From: an uncultured Oscillospiraceae bacterium
GTDB lineage: Bacteria; Bacillota; Clostridia; Oscillospirales; Oscillospiraceae
Direction of reading: 5' to 3'
DNA: 64,000 nt
NCBI GenBank assembly: GCA_944385475.1
Contig: CALWXJ010000054.1
Location: 62,001 to 126,000, forward strand
A program made the translations under genes and the position numbers. This document shows positions 17,612 through 25,245 of this stretch, in pieces; position 1 is the first letter of the stretch, and each line of letters opens with the position of its first letter. The notes below the pieces were generated by a model that saw only the letters and a program-made list of their open reading frames with translations, made no database searches and was not told the DNA's origin.

Positions 17612-18274
17612 GTTTGCTAAGTCAGCGGCAGCAAAAAAAGTAAATCTTGCGGCTTAGGTACGGGTTGGTTTTCCCCGCGGCGCGCCTCTCGTTGCCGATG
17701 GAGGCGGTTCCCCTTTCAGCCCCGCGTTTCAGTGTCGCCATCTGAATTACCCGATTGCCACTTAGTCCACACTGCAATCCTTTTTTTGCCCAATGATGAC
17801 AGCCTAGGTGTTTTCCACCACAGTCTGTTCGCTTCTTTAGCCTCTTTTGCAAAACTGGTTTCAAAAGGCGATCACGATGCTGCTCTGGCCAGAGATCAGC
17901 GCCGTGTAGATCCTCGATCCACCAGCTCCACGCAAGGCAGGCTACGGCTGCACACAGCGTTACGGCCCCAAAGAGGCCGATGCACCGCACTGCAGGTTCA
18001 TAATCTGCTTCGTACGCAGGCCGAAAATACCGCGATGGGAGTACGTCTGCGCACAAGAACAGGTCTCCACAGAAACAGGGTCGGGGTAACCATGCCATTG
18101 GAAATCGCCCTGAGTCCGCAAGCGCAACAATCACGCGCTTCCCCCCAGCACCCACCCGAAACTGGGCGTATCAAGCAAGCACCAGAGGTTTCATCGATGT
18201 GCCCTTCAGAGGATTTTTAGGCCCTCCCTAGGAAACGGCAGATCTGACTAGAATACTGCGCCGCCGCTTAGCAA
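17612..18274 (-). ncRNA. ole: OLE RNA (ornate large extremophilic RNA)
   Basis: A gap of over 900 bases between ispA and the oapA candidate has no credible protein. The two ends are complementary: TTGCTAAG (18274-18267) pairs perfectly with CTTAGCAA (17621-17614), and the adjoining CGGCGGC pairs with GCTGCCG, closing one large structure of about 660 nucleotides. OLE RNAs are about 600 or more nucleotides long, lie between ispA and oapA with dxs next, and work as a membrane-bound ribonucleoprotein in stress adaptation. Length, strand, order of neighbours and a private promoter all fit. A palindrome CTCTGGCCAGAG (17883-17894) and many local inverted repeats lie inside. I did not run a covariance model, so exact ends are approximate. 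Confidence 0.87.
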
Positions 18275-18279
18275 GAGGT

Positions 18280-18308
18280 AGTATACCACACCTTCCATGA
18301 ATATGCAA
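18280..18308 (-). promoter_or_regulatory. Extended -10 promoter of the OLE RNA
   Basis: On the minus strand TATACT (18285-18280) is preceded by TGG, and a weak -35 TTGCAT (18308-18303) lies 17 bases upstream. The expected start, near 18273, coincides with the 5' strand of the terminal pairing of the RNA. Confidence 0.72.
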
Positions 18309-18399
18309 CATATTCTGTATATTGAGGTTTTAACAAATCATAAACTTTCCGTTTTTTTGGCCTTAAAAAGATCCACACCCACAAAGGGCAAAGGAAAAT

Positions 18400-18432
18400 G
18401 CCCCGTCCCGGCACATCTTGCCGGAGCGGGAC
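18400..18432 (-). terminator. Hairpin after ispA, leaky terminator or processing stem
   Basis: On the minus strand GTCCCGCTCCGGCA pairs with TGCCGGGACGGGGC around an AGATG loop, with G-U pairs, and TTTTCCTTT follows. It separates ispA from the OLE promoter. The T-run is short, so read-through is likely. Confidence 0.6.
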
Positions 18433-18445
18433 ATAACCCAAAGGC

Positions 18446-19330
18446 TTATTTGTTGCGATGCACCAATGCATCTGCCAGCATTCTCAAAAAACCGCTTTCA
18501 TCATAGGGCGCCACTGCCGCTTTTGCCGCTTCCGTTGCCTCGCAGACGGCATGATCGCATCCCTCCAGGCCCAGCAGATCCACGAAGGTGATCTTCCCCT
18601 CTTCCTGGTCCGAACCAATGGGCTTTCCCAGAACTTTTTCATCTCCCATCACATCCAGCATATCGTCCCGGATCTGGAAGGCCAGTCCCAAGTTTTCGGC
18701 ATAGATCTCGGCAGCATGGCGCAGAGCCTCGTCACCGCCGCCACAGGCACAGCCCATGGTGCAGGCCCCCACCATCATGGCCCCCGTCTTCAAAGCGTGT
18801 ACCTGGTGCAGCGCGCTTTCCGACTGGGGTGCATGCAGGGTATCCAGCACCTGACCTGCCACCATCCCATTGGGACCGGAGGCCTCCGCCAATATCCGGG
18901 CAGCTTCTGCCAACCGGCTCACCTCCAGGCCAGGTGCCGTCAAAATGGTCTCATATGCTGCTGCCTGAAGGGCATCCCCCGCCAAAACAGCCATGGTCTC
19001 TCCGTAAATTTTATGGTTGGTGGGCTTCCCACGCCGTAGGTCATCATCGTCCATGCAAGGAAGGTCATCGTGGATCAGAGAATATGTATGGACCATCTCC
19101 AGCGCGCACGCAGGAGGGACTGCCGCCCCCCAGTTCTCTCCCAAGCCTGCGATCCGGGCAAACTCCAGCACCAGGATCGGGCGAATGCGCTTGCCGCCGG
19201 AGAGGAGGCTATATCGCATAGAGTCATAGAGGTCCGTCCAGGCAGGACGATCCGTAAACCGACTGGATAGAAACGTCTCGATCTCCCGGCGATATGCCTC
19301 GTACCGGCTGTCAAAATCCTGCTTGTCCAT
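18446..19330 (-). CDS. ispA: Farnesyl diphosphate synthase (geranyltranstransferase)
   Basis: IspA condenses dimethylallyl and isopentenyl diphosphates to the C15 chain. The 294-residue protein has the first aspartate-rich motif in IHDDLPCMDDDD, with the RRGKPTNHK that follows it, the GGKRIRP substrate site near residue 48, and the second motif in QIRDDMLD. I prefer the ATG at 19330, because GAGGAGG is 7 bases upstream; the ATG at 19336 overlaps the xseB stop but sits right on the SD. The order xseA-xseB-ispA is general in Firmicutes. Confidence 0.96.
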   Translation of the reverse strand: MDKQDFDSRYEAYRREIETFLSSRFTDRPAWTDLYDSMRYSLLSGGKRIRPILVLEFARIAGLGENWGAAVPPACALEMVHTYSLIHDDLPCMDDDDLRRGKPTNHKIYGETMAVLAGDALQAAAYETILTAPGLEVSRLAEAARILAEASGPNGMVAGQVLDTLHAPQSESALHQVHALKTGAMMVGACTMGCACGGGDEALRHAAEIYAENLGLAFQIRDDMLDVMGDEKVLGKPIGSDQEEGKITFVDLLGLEGCDHAVCEATEAAKAAVAPYDESGFLRMLADALVHRNK

Positions 19331-19332
19331 CG

Positions 19333-19569
19333 TCATTCCTCCTCAGCGGCAAAGGGAAGTTCTATCGGCTCTCCCTCCGGCCCCTTCATCAGTTTTACCA
19401 CTTGCTGCTCTGCCTGATCCAGCTGCCGGGAACAGGCGGCAACCAGTCCTGTCCCCTCTTCAAACAGGGAAAGAGACTGCGCCAGAGGCACGTCTCCCTT
19501 TTCCAGCGCTGCCACGATCTCCTCCAGTCGGGCAAGCTGCTGCTCAAATGTCATTTTTTTCGTGCTCAC
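19333..19569 (-). CDS. xseB: Exonuclease VII small subunit
   Basis: A 78-residue helical protein with the family pattern FEQQLARLEEIVAALEKGD and LAQSLSLFEEG. Several copies bind the large subunit XseA to form an ATP-independent single-strand exonuclease used in repair and recombination. It overlaps xseA by 4 bases, which fits a fixed production ratio. Confidence 0.96.
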   Translation of the reverse strand: MSTKKMTFEQQLARLEEIVAALEKGDVPLAQSLSLFEEGTGLVAACSRQLDQAEQQVVKLMKGPEGEPIELPFAAEEE

Positions 19570-20783
19570 TGCTTCTCCACCTCCTGATAACGCTCCTTCA
19601 CGACGCAGGTAAGGCCGCCCTCTCCCAAAATCACCTGGATTCTTTCATCCGGGAGCACCTCCCGATAGCTTTTGAGAATCCGCCCATCCTCACTGCGGGC
19701 CACAGCGTACCCTCGCCCCAAAACCTTGAGGGGGCTCATAGCGTCCAGTGCCGATGCCGCGGCGGAAAATCCCTGTCGCTTTCGGCTGAGCACAGCCCCG
19801 GCAAGATCCCCCATCCGCTGCTGGAGATGCAGCAGGTCCATGCGCCGGTCCTGAAGATAGGCCAGCTGGTCCTTCATGCATCGTTTTTCTCTTAGCTCCT
19901 GCAGCCGCTGGCGCAAAGACGCCAGCCGGGCCGTTTGGCTCTGGTTCATGCGCTCCTGCGCGCTTCCCAGCTGCCTTCGCAGTTCCAATTGGTCCGGTAC
20001 TGCGATCTCAGCGGCATTGGACGGCGTGGAGGCCCGAACATCCGCCACAAAATCAGCAATGGTAACATCCGGCTCATGGCCCACGGCAGAAATCACCGGG
20101 GTGGAGCACTGGTAGATAGCCTGAGCCACCCGCTCGTCGTTGAAGGCCCACAGATCCTCCATGGATCCGCCGCCCCGCCCTGTAATGATGATATCCCCGA
20201 TCTTCCATCGGTCAGCATAGCGGATAGCCCCGGCAATTTCCGCCGGAGCCTCCGCCCCCTGCACCCGTACCGGCAAGAGCAGTACCTTGGCGGCAGGATA
20301 CCTGCGCCGCAGGATCCGAATCATGTCATGGATCGCCGCCCCGGCGGAGGACGTGACGATGGCAATCCGCTCCGGACAGGGCGGAAGGGGCTTTTTGTGG
20401 GCGGGATCAAATAACCCCTGGGCATATAGCTTGGCCTTGAGCTGCTCAAACGCCACCGCCAGATCTCCTGCCCCCTCCGGTGTCAGCGCATTGCAGTAGA
20501 GCTGATATGCTCCGTCCCGGGGAAAAACGCTCACCCGCCCCTGGGCAATGACCTTCATACCGTTTTCCGGACGAAACCGCAACTTAGAGGCCTGTCCCCG
20601 GAACATGACGCACCGAAGGGCCCCTTCTGCGTCTTTTAAGGTGAAATAGTGGTGACCGGAGGGATAGACCTTATAGTTGGAAAGCTCTCCCCGAACCAAA
20701 ACGTCCTGCAGCACAGGAACCTGGTCCAGAAGGCCCTTCACCAACCCATTGAGTTGAGATACGCTTAAAATCTGCCGCTCCAC
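19566..20783 (-). CDS. xseA: Exonuclease VII large subunit
   Basis: The 405-residue protein has an N-terminal OB-fold (about 1-100, with SQLNGLVKGLLDQVP and GELSNYKVYPSGHHYFTLKD), the catalytic domain with VTSSAGAAIHDMIRIL and the GRGGGSMEDLWAFNDE segment, then a coiled-coil region to which XseB binds. VGHEPDVTIADFVADVRASTPSNAAE is the conserved nuclease core. It lies after nusB, with a hairpin in the 80-base gap, and is coupled to xseB by a 4-base overlap. Confidence 0.96.
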   Translation of the reverse strand: MERQILSVSQLNGLVKGLLDQVPVLQDVLVRGELSNYKVYPSGHHYFTLKDAEGALRCVMFRGQASKLRFRPENGMKVIAQGRVSVFPRDGAYQLYCNALTPEGAGDLAVAFEQLKAKLYAQGLFDPAHKKPLPPCPERIAIVTSSAGAAIHDMIRILRRRYPAAKVLLLPVRVQGAEAPAEIAGAIRYADRWKIGDIIITGRGGGSMEDLWAFNDERVAQAIYQCSTPVISAVGHEPDVTIADFVADVRASTPSNAAEIAVPDQLELRRQLGSAQERMNQSQTARLASLRQRLQELREKRCMKDQLAYLQDRRMDLLHLQQRMGDLAGAVLSRKRQGFSAAASALDAMSPLKVLGRGYAVARSEDGRILKSYREVLPDERIQVILGEGGLTCVVKERYQEVEKQ

Positions 20784-20811
20784 AGCGCCACTCGCCTCCT
20801 CTTTCCAAAAC

Positions 20812-20865
20812 CGCAGAAAAACAGAGCCGGACGGGAGCTGCCCCCGCGTCCTGCTCTGTTTTTTT
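20812..20865 (-). terminator. Hairpin between nusB and xseA
   Basis: CAGAGC and GGACG segments (20822-20832) pair with CGTCC and GCTCTG (20847-20858), flanked by T-runs in both directions. On the minus strand TTTTT follows. Since xseA lies downstream, this is probably partial termination inside the operon. Confidence 0.65.
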
Positions 20866-21313
20866 ACTCAGCAGCCTCCTGCCGCACAAAGGTCCCCAGG
20901 ATGCCGTTGATGAATTTCACCACTTCCGGCGTCTCGTATTTCTTGGCAATTTCCACCGCCTCGTTAATCGCCACGCTGTTGGGAATATCCGGCATATAGA
21001 AAATCTCATACATCGCCACCCGCATGATAGCGGACGCTACCAAGGGGATTCTGGAGAAATTCCACCCCTTGGCGTACTTAGCAATGTAGCCGTCCAGCTC
21101 TGCGGCGTGTTCATCCACCCCTTTGACCAGCCGACGGATATACTCCGCCTGCTTGGCATTGGGCTTTTCTTCATACAGGGCGTCCTCTTCAGCCAAAGAT
21201 GCAAAACGCTCCGCCGTCAGCCGCTCATCCAGCAGGCGGTCAATGGGGGTGTTGTTGAAGCTGCGCTCATAAGAAAGGTGAACGGCGATTTCCCGTGCGG
21301 TGTTTCTAACCAT
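20864..21313 (-). CDS. nusB: Transcription antitermination factor NusB
   Basis: NusB with NusE (S10) binds boxA in rRNA leaders and prevents early termination. The 149-residue all-helical protein starts with MVRNTAREIAVHLSYERSFN, with the arginine-rich first helix. It has an extended central loop, and ends with the VAINEAVEIAKKYETPEVVKFINGIL segment typical of the family. It is downstream of the Asp23 gene (38 bases) on the same transcript. Confidence 0.95.
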   Translation of the reverse strand: MVRNTAREIAVHLSYERSFNNTPIDRLLDERLTAERFASLAEEDALYEEKPNAKQAEYIRRLVKGVDEHAAELDGYIAKYAKGWNFSRIPLVASAIMRVAMYEIFYMPDIPNSVAINEAVEIAKKYETPEVVKFINGILGTFVRQEAAE

Positions 21314-21351
21314 ACTCTACTCTCTAATCTTTCCTGATCTCGCTTTTTGCC

Positions 21352-21729
21352 TTACGCCATGGTCATGCCGCCGATGTGGATGTTCACAGCCTCCACCGGG
21401 CAGCCCGTCATGGCACTGACAGCGGAAGAAACCGCCTTTTGCGCGTTCTCCGCCACCTCGGGAATGCTGTGGCCGTATGCCACCGTCACATAGAGGTCCA
21501 GCTTCAAAGCGTCCCCCGTCATGTCGATCTTCACACCCTTGGTCCCCCGCTGGGCGTTTTTCTTGTTGTTTACCAGGTCGGTGACGCTGCTGCCCAGGCT
21601 GGTCATCATGCCGGACACGCCCTCCACCTCACGCACGGCGCCCACGGCGATGGCAGCCAAAACCTCCTCAGAAATGTGAATGGAACCATTCTCCTCCGGG
21701 ATCGTTACATATCCTTTGCCTTCAGCCAT
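21352..21729 (-). CDS. Asp23/Gls24 family envelope stress protein
   Basis: A 125-residue protein without membrane segments, with the family pattern GSIHISEEVLAAIAVGAVREVEGVSGM at the N-terminus (shown in part as ISEEVLAAIA) and VYVTVAYGHSIPEV-like strands later (LDLYVTVAYG). Asp23 proteins sit near the membrane and respond to cell-wall stress; the YqhY-type member is coupled to fatty-acid synthesis genes and nusB in Firmicutes. Position ahead of nusB fits that member. The exact role is unproven. Confidence 0.9.
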   Translation of the reverse strand: MAEGKGYVTIPEENGSIHISEEVLAAIAVGAVREVEGVSGMMTSLGSSVTDLVNNKKNAQRGTKGVKIDMTGDALKLDLYVTVAYGHSIPEVAENAQKAVSSAVSAMTGCPVEAVNIHIGGMTMA

Positions 21730-21781
21730 TGTGATTCTCCTTATCCGTAATACCGTGGTAAATACTTTTCATTAGGTATTT

Positions 21782-21810
21782 ATTGTACCATGGTAGGCGG
21801 AAAATTACAA
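21782..21810 (-). promoter_or_regulatory. Sigma-A promoter of the asp23-nusB-xseAB-ispA operon
   Basis: On the minus strand -35 TTGTAA (21810-21805) and -10 TACAAT (21787-21782) are 17 bases apart with a TGG before the -10. It overlaps the end of spoIIIAH by a few bases only in distance, so the two operons abut. Confidence 0.7.
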
Positions 21811-21813
21811 CAG

Positions 21814-22401
21814 CTAATTTGCGGCCATGATCTTAATGCCGCTGGCGCTGTACCCCGTCTCTGTCATGGCGATATCCTGGATTTTGGCCACATCCTCCTC
21901 TGTCAGCGAACCGCTGTCTGTGGATACCACGATGCTGATGGACTCGTCATTCATAAAGGCCACACAGTCGGCATAGCCCTTGGCGGTAACCAGATTCTCG
22001 ATCTGGGCTTCCGCCATGGTATAGGCCGCCAGGGCCTGGATCCCCTCAGACGCAGCCCCCACTGCCTCAGCGTCGGCGCCCTCCTGCTCCGCCGCCTCCT
22101 GCAGCAGGGAAAGGGCGCTGTCCCGGGCCTGCTGCCGGGTCAGACGGGCAGAGGCAAAATAGTCGTCCCCCGCGTAGACGCTGGTTTCATCCACCGCCCC
22201 GGTGTCCTCCGTGCCCTCTTCTCCTTCACCCAGGTCCTCCTGGCCAGAAACCAGGGTGGACTCCCCCAGGATCTTGGCATCTGCCTCCTGGGCCTGATCC
22301 AGGGCCTCTTCTCCGGAGTACTTCCAGTTCAGCGCCACTGCCGCGCACACCAGCAGCGCCATGGTCACCACCACCGCATTGCGTCTGAATCGCATACTCA
22401 T
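21814..22401 (-). CDS. spoIIIAH: Stage III sporulation protein AH
   Basis: SpoIIIAH sits in the mother-cell membrane and binds SpoIIQ across the intermembrane space, forming part of the channel that feeds the forespore. The 195-residue protein has one membrane segment (9-25) and a C-terminal YscJ/FliF-like ring-building domain (about 85-190) ending GYSASGIKI. Between them residues 50-75 form an acidic linker. The ATG at 22401 is preceded by AGGAGG 9 bases upstream. Any longer frame reaching upstream runs through spoIIIAG and is not real. Confidence 0.93.
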   Translation of the reverse strand: MSMRFRRNAVVVTMALLVCAAVALNWKYSGEEALDQAQEADAKILGESTLVSGQEDLGEGEEGTEDTGAVDETSVYAGDDYFASARLTRQQARDSALSLLQEAAEQEGADAEAVGAASEGIQALAAYTMAEAQIENLVTAKGYADCVAFMNDESISIVVSTDSGSLTEEDVAKIQDIAMTETGYSASGIKIMAAN

Positions 22402-22424
22402 CTCACCTTTCCTCCTCCAAATAA

Positions 22425-22946
22425 TCACTGCCACTTTGCAACGACGACCCGGTCGCTGGAAAGACCGGTCAGCGTCGCCACTGCCTCTGTCACTGTCAGC
22501 CGCACATCTGCTCTGTCCGCCCCCTGGCACACTACCAGCGCCCCTCGATACACCGGGAACTGGTTTTGTGTCACCACCATTTCCTCGCCGGAGTCTCCGT
22601 CCGTTACAATGGGCTCTAAGCGACTGGAATACGTGTCCGGGTTTTTCACATCTCCGGTGTAGCTGACCTCCCGGTTCTGCGCCAGCTGCCGCTCTCCGTC
22701 GGTCTCTACTGTCAGCATCACCCGGGTCTGTCCCACGCCGTTGATGGTGGAGAGGATCTGCGCAATCTCCTCCTCCATTTCCCGGGTCTGGGGCATAAGG
22801 AGGGATGACGCCTCTTCGCCGCCACTGCTCTGCCTCTTCTCGCTCCCACTGGGCCATAATAGCAGCGCGACCCCGATCAGAAGAATCACTGCCGCATATT
22901 TGTATCGTTCCCATAGCTTTCGCACTCCTTCAGCTTTATGTTTCAT
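22425..22946 (-). CDS. spoIIIAG: Stage III sporulation protein AG
   Basis: SpoIIIAG forms a large ring in the intermembrane space of the mother cell-forespore channel. The 173-residue protein has a basic N-terminus (MKHKAEGVRK), one membrane segment (about 15-32), then the family core with EEEIAQILSTINGVGQTRVMLT-type strand pattern and VVCQGADRADVRLTVTEAV near the end. The start at 22946 overlaps spoIIIAF by 11 bases; an upstream ATG at 22976 is less likely. Confidence 0.93.
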   Translation of the reverse strand: MKHKAEGVRKLWERYKYAAVILLIGVALLLWPSGSEKRQSSGGEEASSLLMPQTREMEEEIAQILSTINGVGQTRVMLTVETDGERQLAQNREVSYTGDVKNPDTYSSRLEPIVTDGDSGEEMVVTQNQFPVYRGALVVCQGADRADVRLTVTEAVATLTGLSSDRVVVAKWQ

Positions 22947-23409
22947 GCCATACCTGCCTCTCCTCCGGCAAATCAAGCTCCGTGGCCATCCACTGAGCCA
23001 ACTGCTGGGACCGCGGCCCCGTTATCTCCACAAAAACGGGCACCACCAGGCCGTTTCCATTATCCTCCGCCTGCACGCGGACGCTTACCGACAGTCCGAG
23101 TTCCTCGGCTTTGTCCGATATATATGAAGCTGTCCGCGCCTCTATTCCTTCTCTCAGCGCAGCCTGGTTGGATGCCTCCATCTCCTCCTGTCTGTGTTCA
23201 ATTTCCCGGGCCGTCTGGGAAAAATCGAAGTTGAGCGCCCCGTCGTCCCAGTGGATTGCCGGCTGGCAGAGCACAATGAGCAGAATCACCCCGCTGAGGA
23301 AGGACACGGTCCTGTTCAGTGTTCCCTCCGGCACCATCGCCCGCAAAACCGCTGTCAGCAGCGATACCGTCACCACCGCCGCCATCCACTCCCGTACCGC
23401 CCCCATCAT
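22936..23409 (-). CDS. spoIIIAF: Stage III sporulation protein AF
   Basis: A 157-residue protein with two N-terminal membrane helices (about 8-24 and 34-50) and a soluble domain with ring-building-motif resemblance, ending near GPRSQQLAQWM. It belongs to the SpoIIIA channel complex. The start overlaps the spoIIIAE stop by 4 bases and its own end overlaps spoIIIAG, so the run is translationally coupled. Confidence 0.9.
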   Translation of the reverse strand: MMGAVREWMAAVVTVSLLTAVLRAMVPEGTLNRTVSFLSGVILLIVLCQPAIHWDDGALNFDFSQTAREIEHRQEEMEASNQAALREGIEARTASYISDKAEELGLSVSVRVQAEDNGNGLVVPVFVEITGPRSQQLAQWMATELDLPEERQVWHET

Positions 23410-24476
23410 GGCGTCACCACCGCCACGGAGGCCAAAATAGAGATCAAAAGCAACAGCGCGCAGCTGCCGGTCATTCCCAGCACCAATCCAAAAGCGCCTC
23501 CCAACCCATTGATCAGATCCCGCAGCTCTTTCGCTCCCACCACGCTGGATAAAAAGCCCACCAGTTTATAGAGCAGATACTGCACCCCTAACTGCAAGAA
23601 AGGGTAGGCGCAGGCAGCCAGGATCCCCAGCACTCCAAAGACCCCCACGGTTCCCCGCAAGAGGGCAGCACCGGCCATCACGGTGTCAGAGGCCTCTGCA
23701 ATGATCCCTCCCACCACCGGCACCACGCCGGAAATCGCCGCCTTGGCCACCTTCACGGCGGCTCCGTCCGCCGTGCCGGAAAAAATACCGGCAATGGAAA
23801 GATACAGGGTAAACGCCAGCAAAGACCCCGTCAAGATCCACACCACCGCCTTTTTCAAAAGCTCCGCCAGAGCCGACAAATGCTGCCCCGGCAGGCAGCA
23901 GGCAGCCGTAAGCATCCCCACATATAAATAAACCATGGGGATGAGAAGCCCATGGATCATCCCCATCAGCAGGTCTACGAAAAACACCGTGGCCACCTGG
24001 CGCACAGTGGCGGATGTCACAGCCCCCGAGGCAGCTGCCGCCGCCGCAAGCGTGGGCAGCAGGGCCTGGGAAAAAGTCCGCAGATCCCCGATGGTCTGTG
24101 TCCCCAGCCCCATCAGGGCATCCAGGCTCCCCGCCGTGGCCAGCGCAATGGACAGCGCCCCCGCCATGGGCAGGAGCCGCAGCCCCTTTTCCGGGCAGAA
24201 TCCCTCCATCACACCGCAGAGCATCACGATCAGCAATACGCCGGCGGCCCCTCTCATCCGCTGCCGGACGATCTCCCCCAGCTTTTGGGAAAGGCCATCC
24301 CAAATACGGATCAGGCCGGATGTAAAACCATTGGCGTCCGTCTGGGGATCCACCCATTCCTCCGCTGCCGGAGGCAGGGCCTGCTGAACATCCTCCGGCA
24401 GCTCCACGGCCCGAACCGTGGTGGAAAGACACAGCAGGGCAAAAAACGCCATCCACACCATGACCCATCGTTTCAT
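23406..24476 (-). CDS. spoIIIAE: Stage III sporulation protein AE
   Basis: The largest membrane part of the SpoIIIA complex: 356 residues with an N-terminal signal-like helix (to about residue 23) and some seven further membrane segments, with the family stretch SGVVPVVGGIIAEASDTVM in the middle. It resembles transporter-like proteins and probably forms the base of the channel. I start at 24476, where ATGA overlaps the spoIIIAD stop, rather than at an ATG 66 bases upstream inside spoIIIAD. Confidence 0.94.
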   Translation of the reverse strand: MKRWVMVWMAFFALLCLSTTVRAVELPEDVQQALPPAAEEWVDPQTDANGFTSGLIRIWDGLSQKLGEIVRQRMRGAAGVLLIVMLCGVMEGFCPEKGLRLLPMAGALSIALATAGSLDALMGLGTQTIGDLRTFSQALLPTLAAAAAASGAVTSATVRQVATVFFVDLLMGMIHGLLIPMVYLYVGMLTAACCLPGQHLSALAELLKKAVVWILTGSLLAFTLYLSIAGIFSGTADGAAVKVAKAAISGVVPVVGGIIAEASDTVMAGAALLRGTVGVFGVLGILAACAYPFLQLGVQYLLYKLVGFLSSVVGAKELRDLINGLGGAFGLVLGMTGSCALLLLISILASVAVVTP

Positions 24477-24862
24477 CTCAAAAACTCCATCAGCAGTGAT
24501 AGCGCCGAGCGCAGCAGCGGCAAAGACACGATCAAGGCGCATACCGCTCCCGCCGTCTCAACGGCAGAGGCCAGGGCGCTCTCGCCGGCATCCCGGCACA
24601 GGCTGCTTCCCACCCGCACCACCAAAGCGATCCCCATGGTCTTATAAAGGGGCAAAAACAGCTCCCTGGACAAACCGCTGCCCTCCTCCAGCTCCCGGAG
24701 GAATTCCACGATCTGTCCGATGGGTTCCGTCAGGGCAATCAAGACGGCCACCGCCGCCGCCAAAGTCAGCAGCAGGGAAAACTCCGGGGCCGCCTTTTTT
24801 ACCGTCAGGGACAAGATGGCTCCTACCACGCAAAGAGCCGTCACCTGTGCGATCAATTCCAT
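24473..24862 (-). CDS. spoIIIAD: Stage III sporulation protein AD
   Basis: A 129-residue integral membrane protein with three or four helices and the conserved FLPLYKTMGIALVVRVGSSLC-type region (PLYKTMGIALV) plus CRDAGESALASAVE. It is a component of the SpoIIIA channel base. It lies one base after spoIIIAC and overlaps spoIIIAE by 4 bases. Confidence 0.93.
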   Translation of the reverse strand: MELIAQVTALCVVGAILSLTVKKAAPEFSLLLTLAAAVAVLIALTEPIGQIVEFLRELEEGSGLSRELFLPLYKTMGIALVVRVGSSLCRDAGESALASAVETAGAVCALIVSLPLLRSALSLLMEFLR

Positions 24863-24863
24863 A

Positions 24864-25058
24864 TCAAAGGTCGAACAGCGTTTTTATGAGCTGGAACAGG
24901 GTGCTGATCTCCCGCACCATGATCATCAGCACCACCACAAGGCCCGCCAGCGTGGTCATCATAGCCTGTTCCTCCCGTCCTGAGCGCACCAGAAGCTGAT
25001 TCAGCACGGCCACCAAAATCCCAATGGCAGCGATTTTGAAGATCAGGTCTACATTCAT
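24864..25058 (-). CDS. spoIIIAC: Stage III sporulation protein AC
   Basis: A 64-residue protein with two membrane helices (about 5-22 and 33-55), matching the normal length of SpoIIIAC, starting MNVDLIFKIAAIGILVAVLN and keeping the RSGREEQAMM loop. The gap of 187 bases to spoIIIAB upstream is unusually long for this operon. Confidence 0.93.
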   Translation of the reverse strand: MNVDLIFKIAAIGILVAVLNQLLVRSGREEQAMMTTLAGLVVVLMIMVREISTLFQLIKTLFDL

Positions 25059-25245
25059 CCGTCCTCTCGCCCCCTCCCCGGCAGGCAGCCCCGCAAAGGG
25101 CGGCCCCTTCCCCCGTTTTACAGCCTGTCCTGCTTTTACCCCACTGTATGAACCCGGGAAGGAGATTATGATGGACAGGCCAAAAAAACTCCCTTCCCAT
25201 TCCCGGTGACCTCTGAACCGCTGTATCCCGGTCAGTCCCCACGCT
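25059..25245. other. Non-coding break inside the spoIIIA operon
   Basis: No reading frame with family likeness lies here. An inverted repeat, GGGAAGGAG (25156-25164) and CTCCCTTCCC (25189-25198), contains a run of seven A's on the plus strand, so T's on the minus strand. In other Firmicutes spoIIIAB and spoIIIAC nearly touch. Confidence 0.6.

Noticed and set aside
17622..18155. A 177-codon frame on the minus strand and a 162-codon frame on the plus strand inside the OLE region
   Set aside because: Neither has a Shine-Dalgarno site, a recognisable domain or normal composition (many Cys, Trp, His and Arg). Both lie within the structured RNA candidate.
17612..18274. tmRNA, RNase P RNA, SRP RNA or a group II intron as the content of the large gap
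   Set aside because: I found no tag-peptide frame or tRNA-like end, no conserved RNase P core, no SRP domain and no reverse transcriptase or intron domain V. Context fits OLE RNA better.
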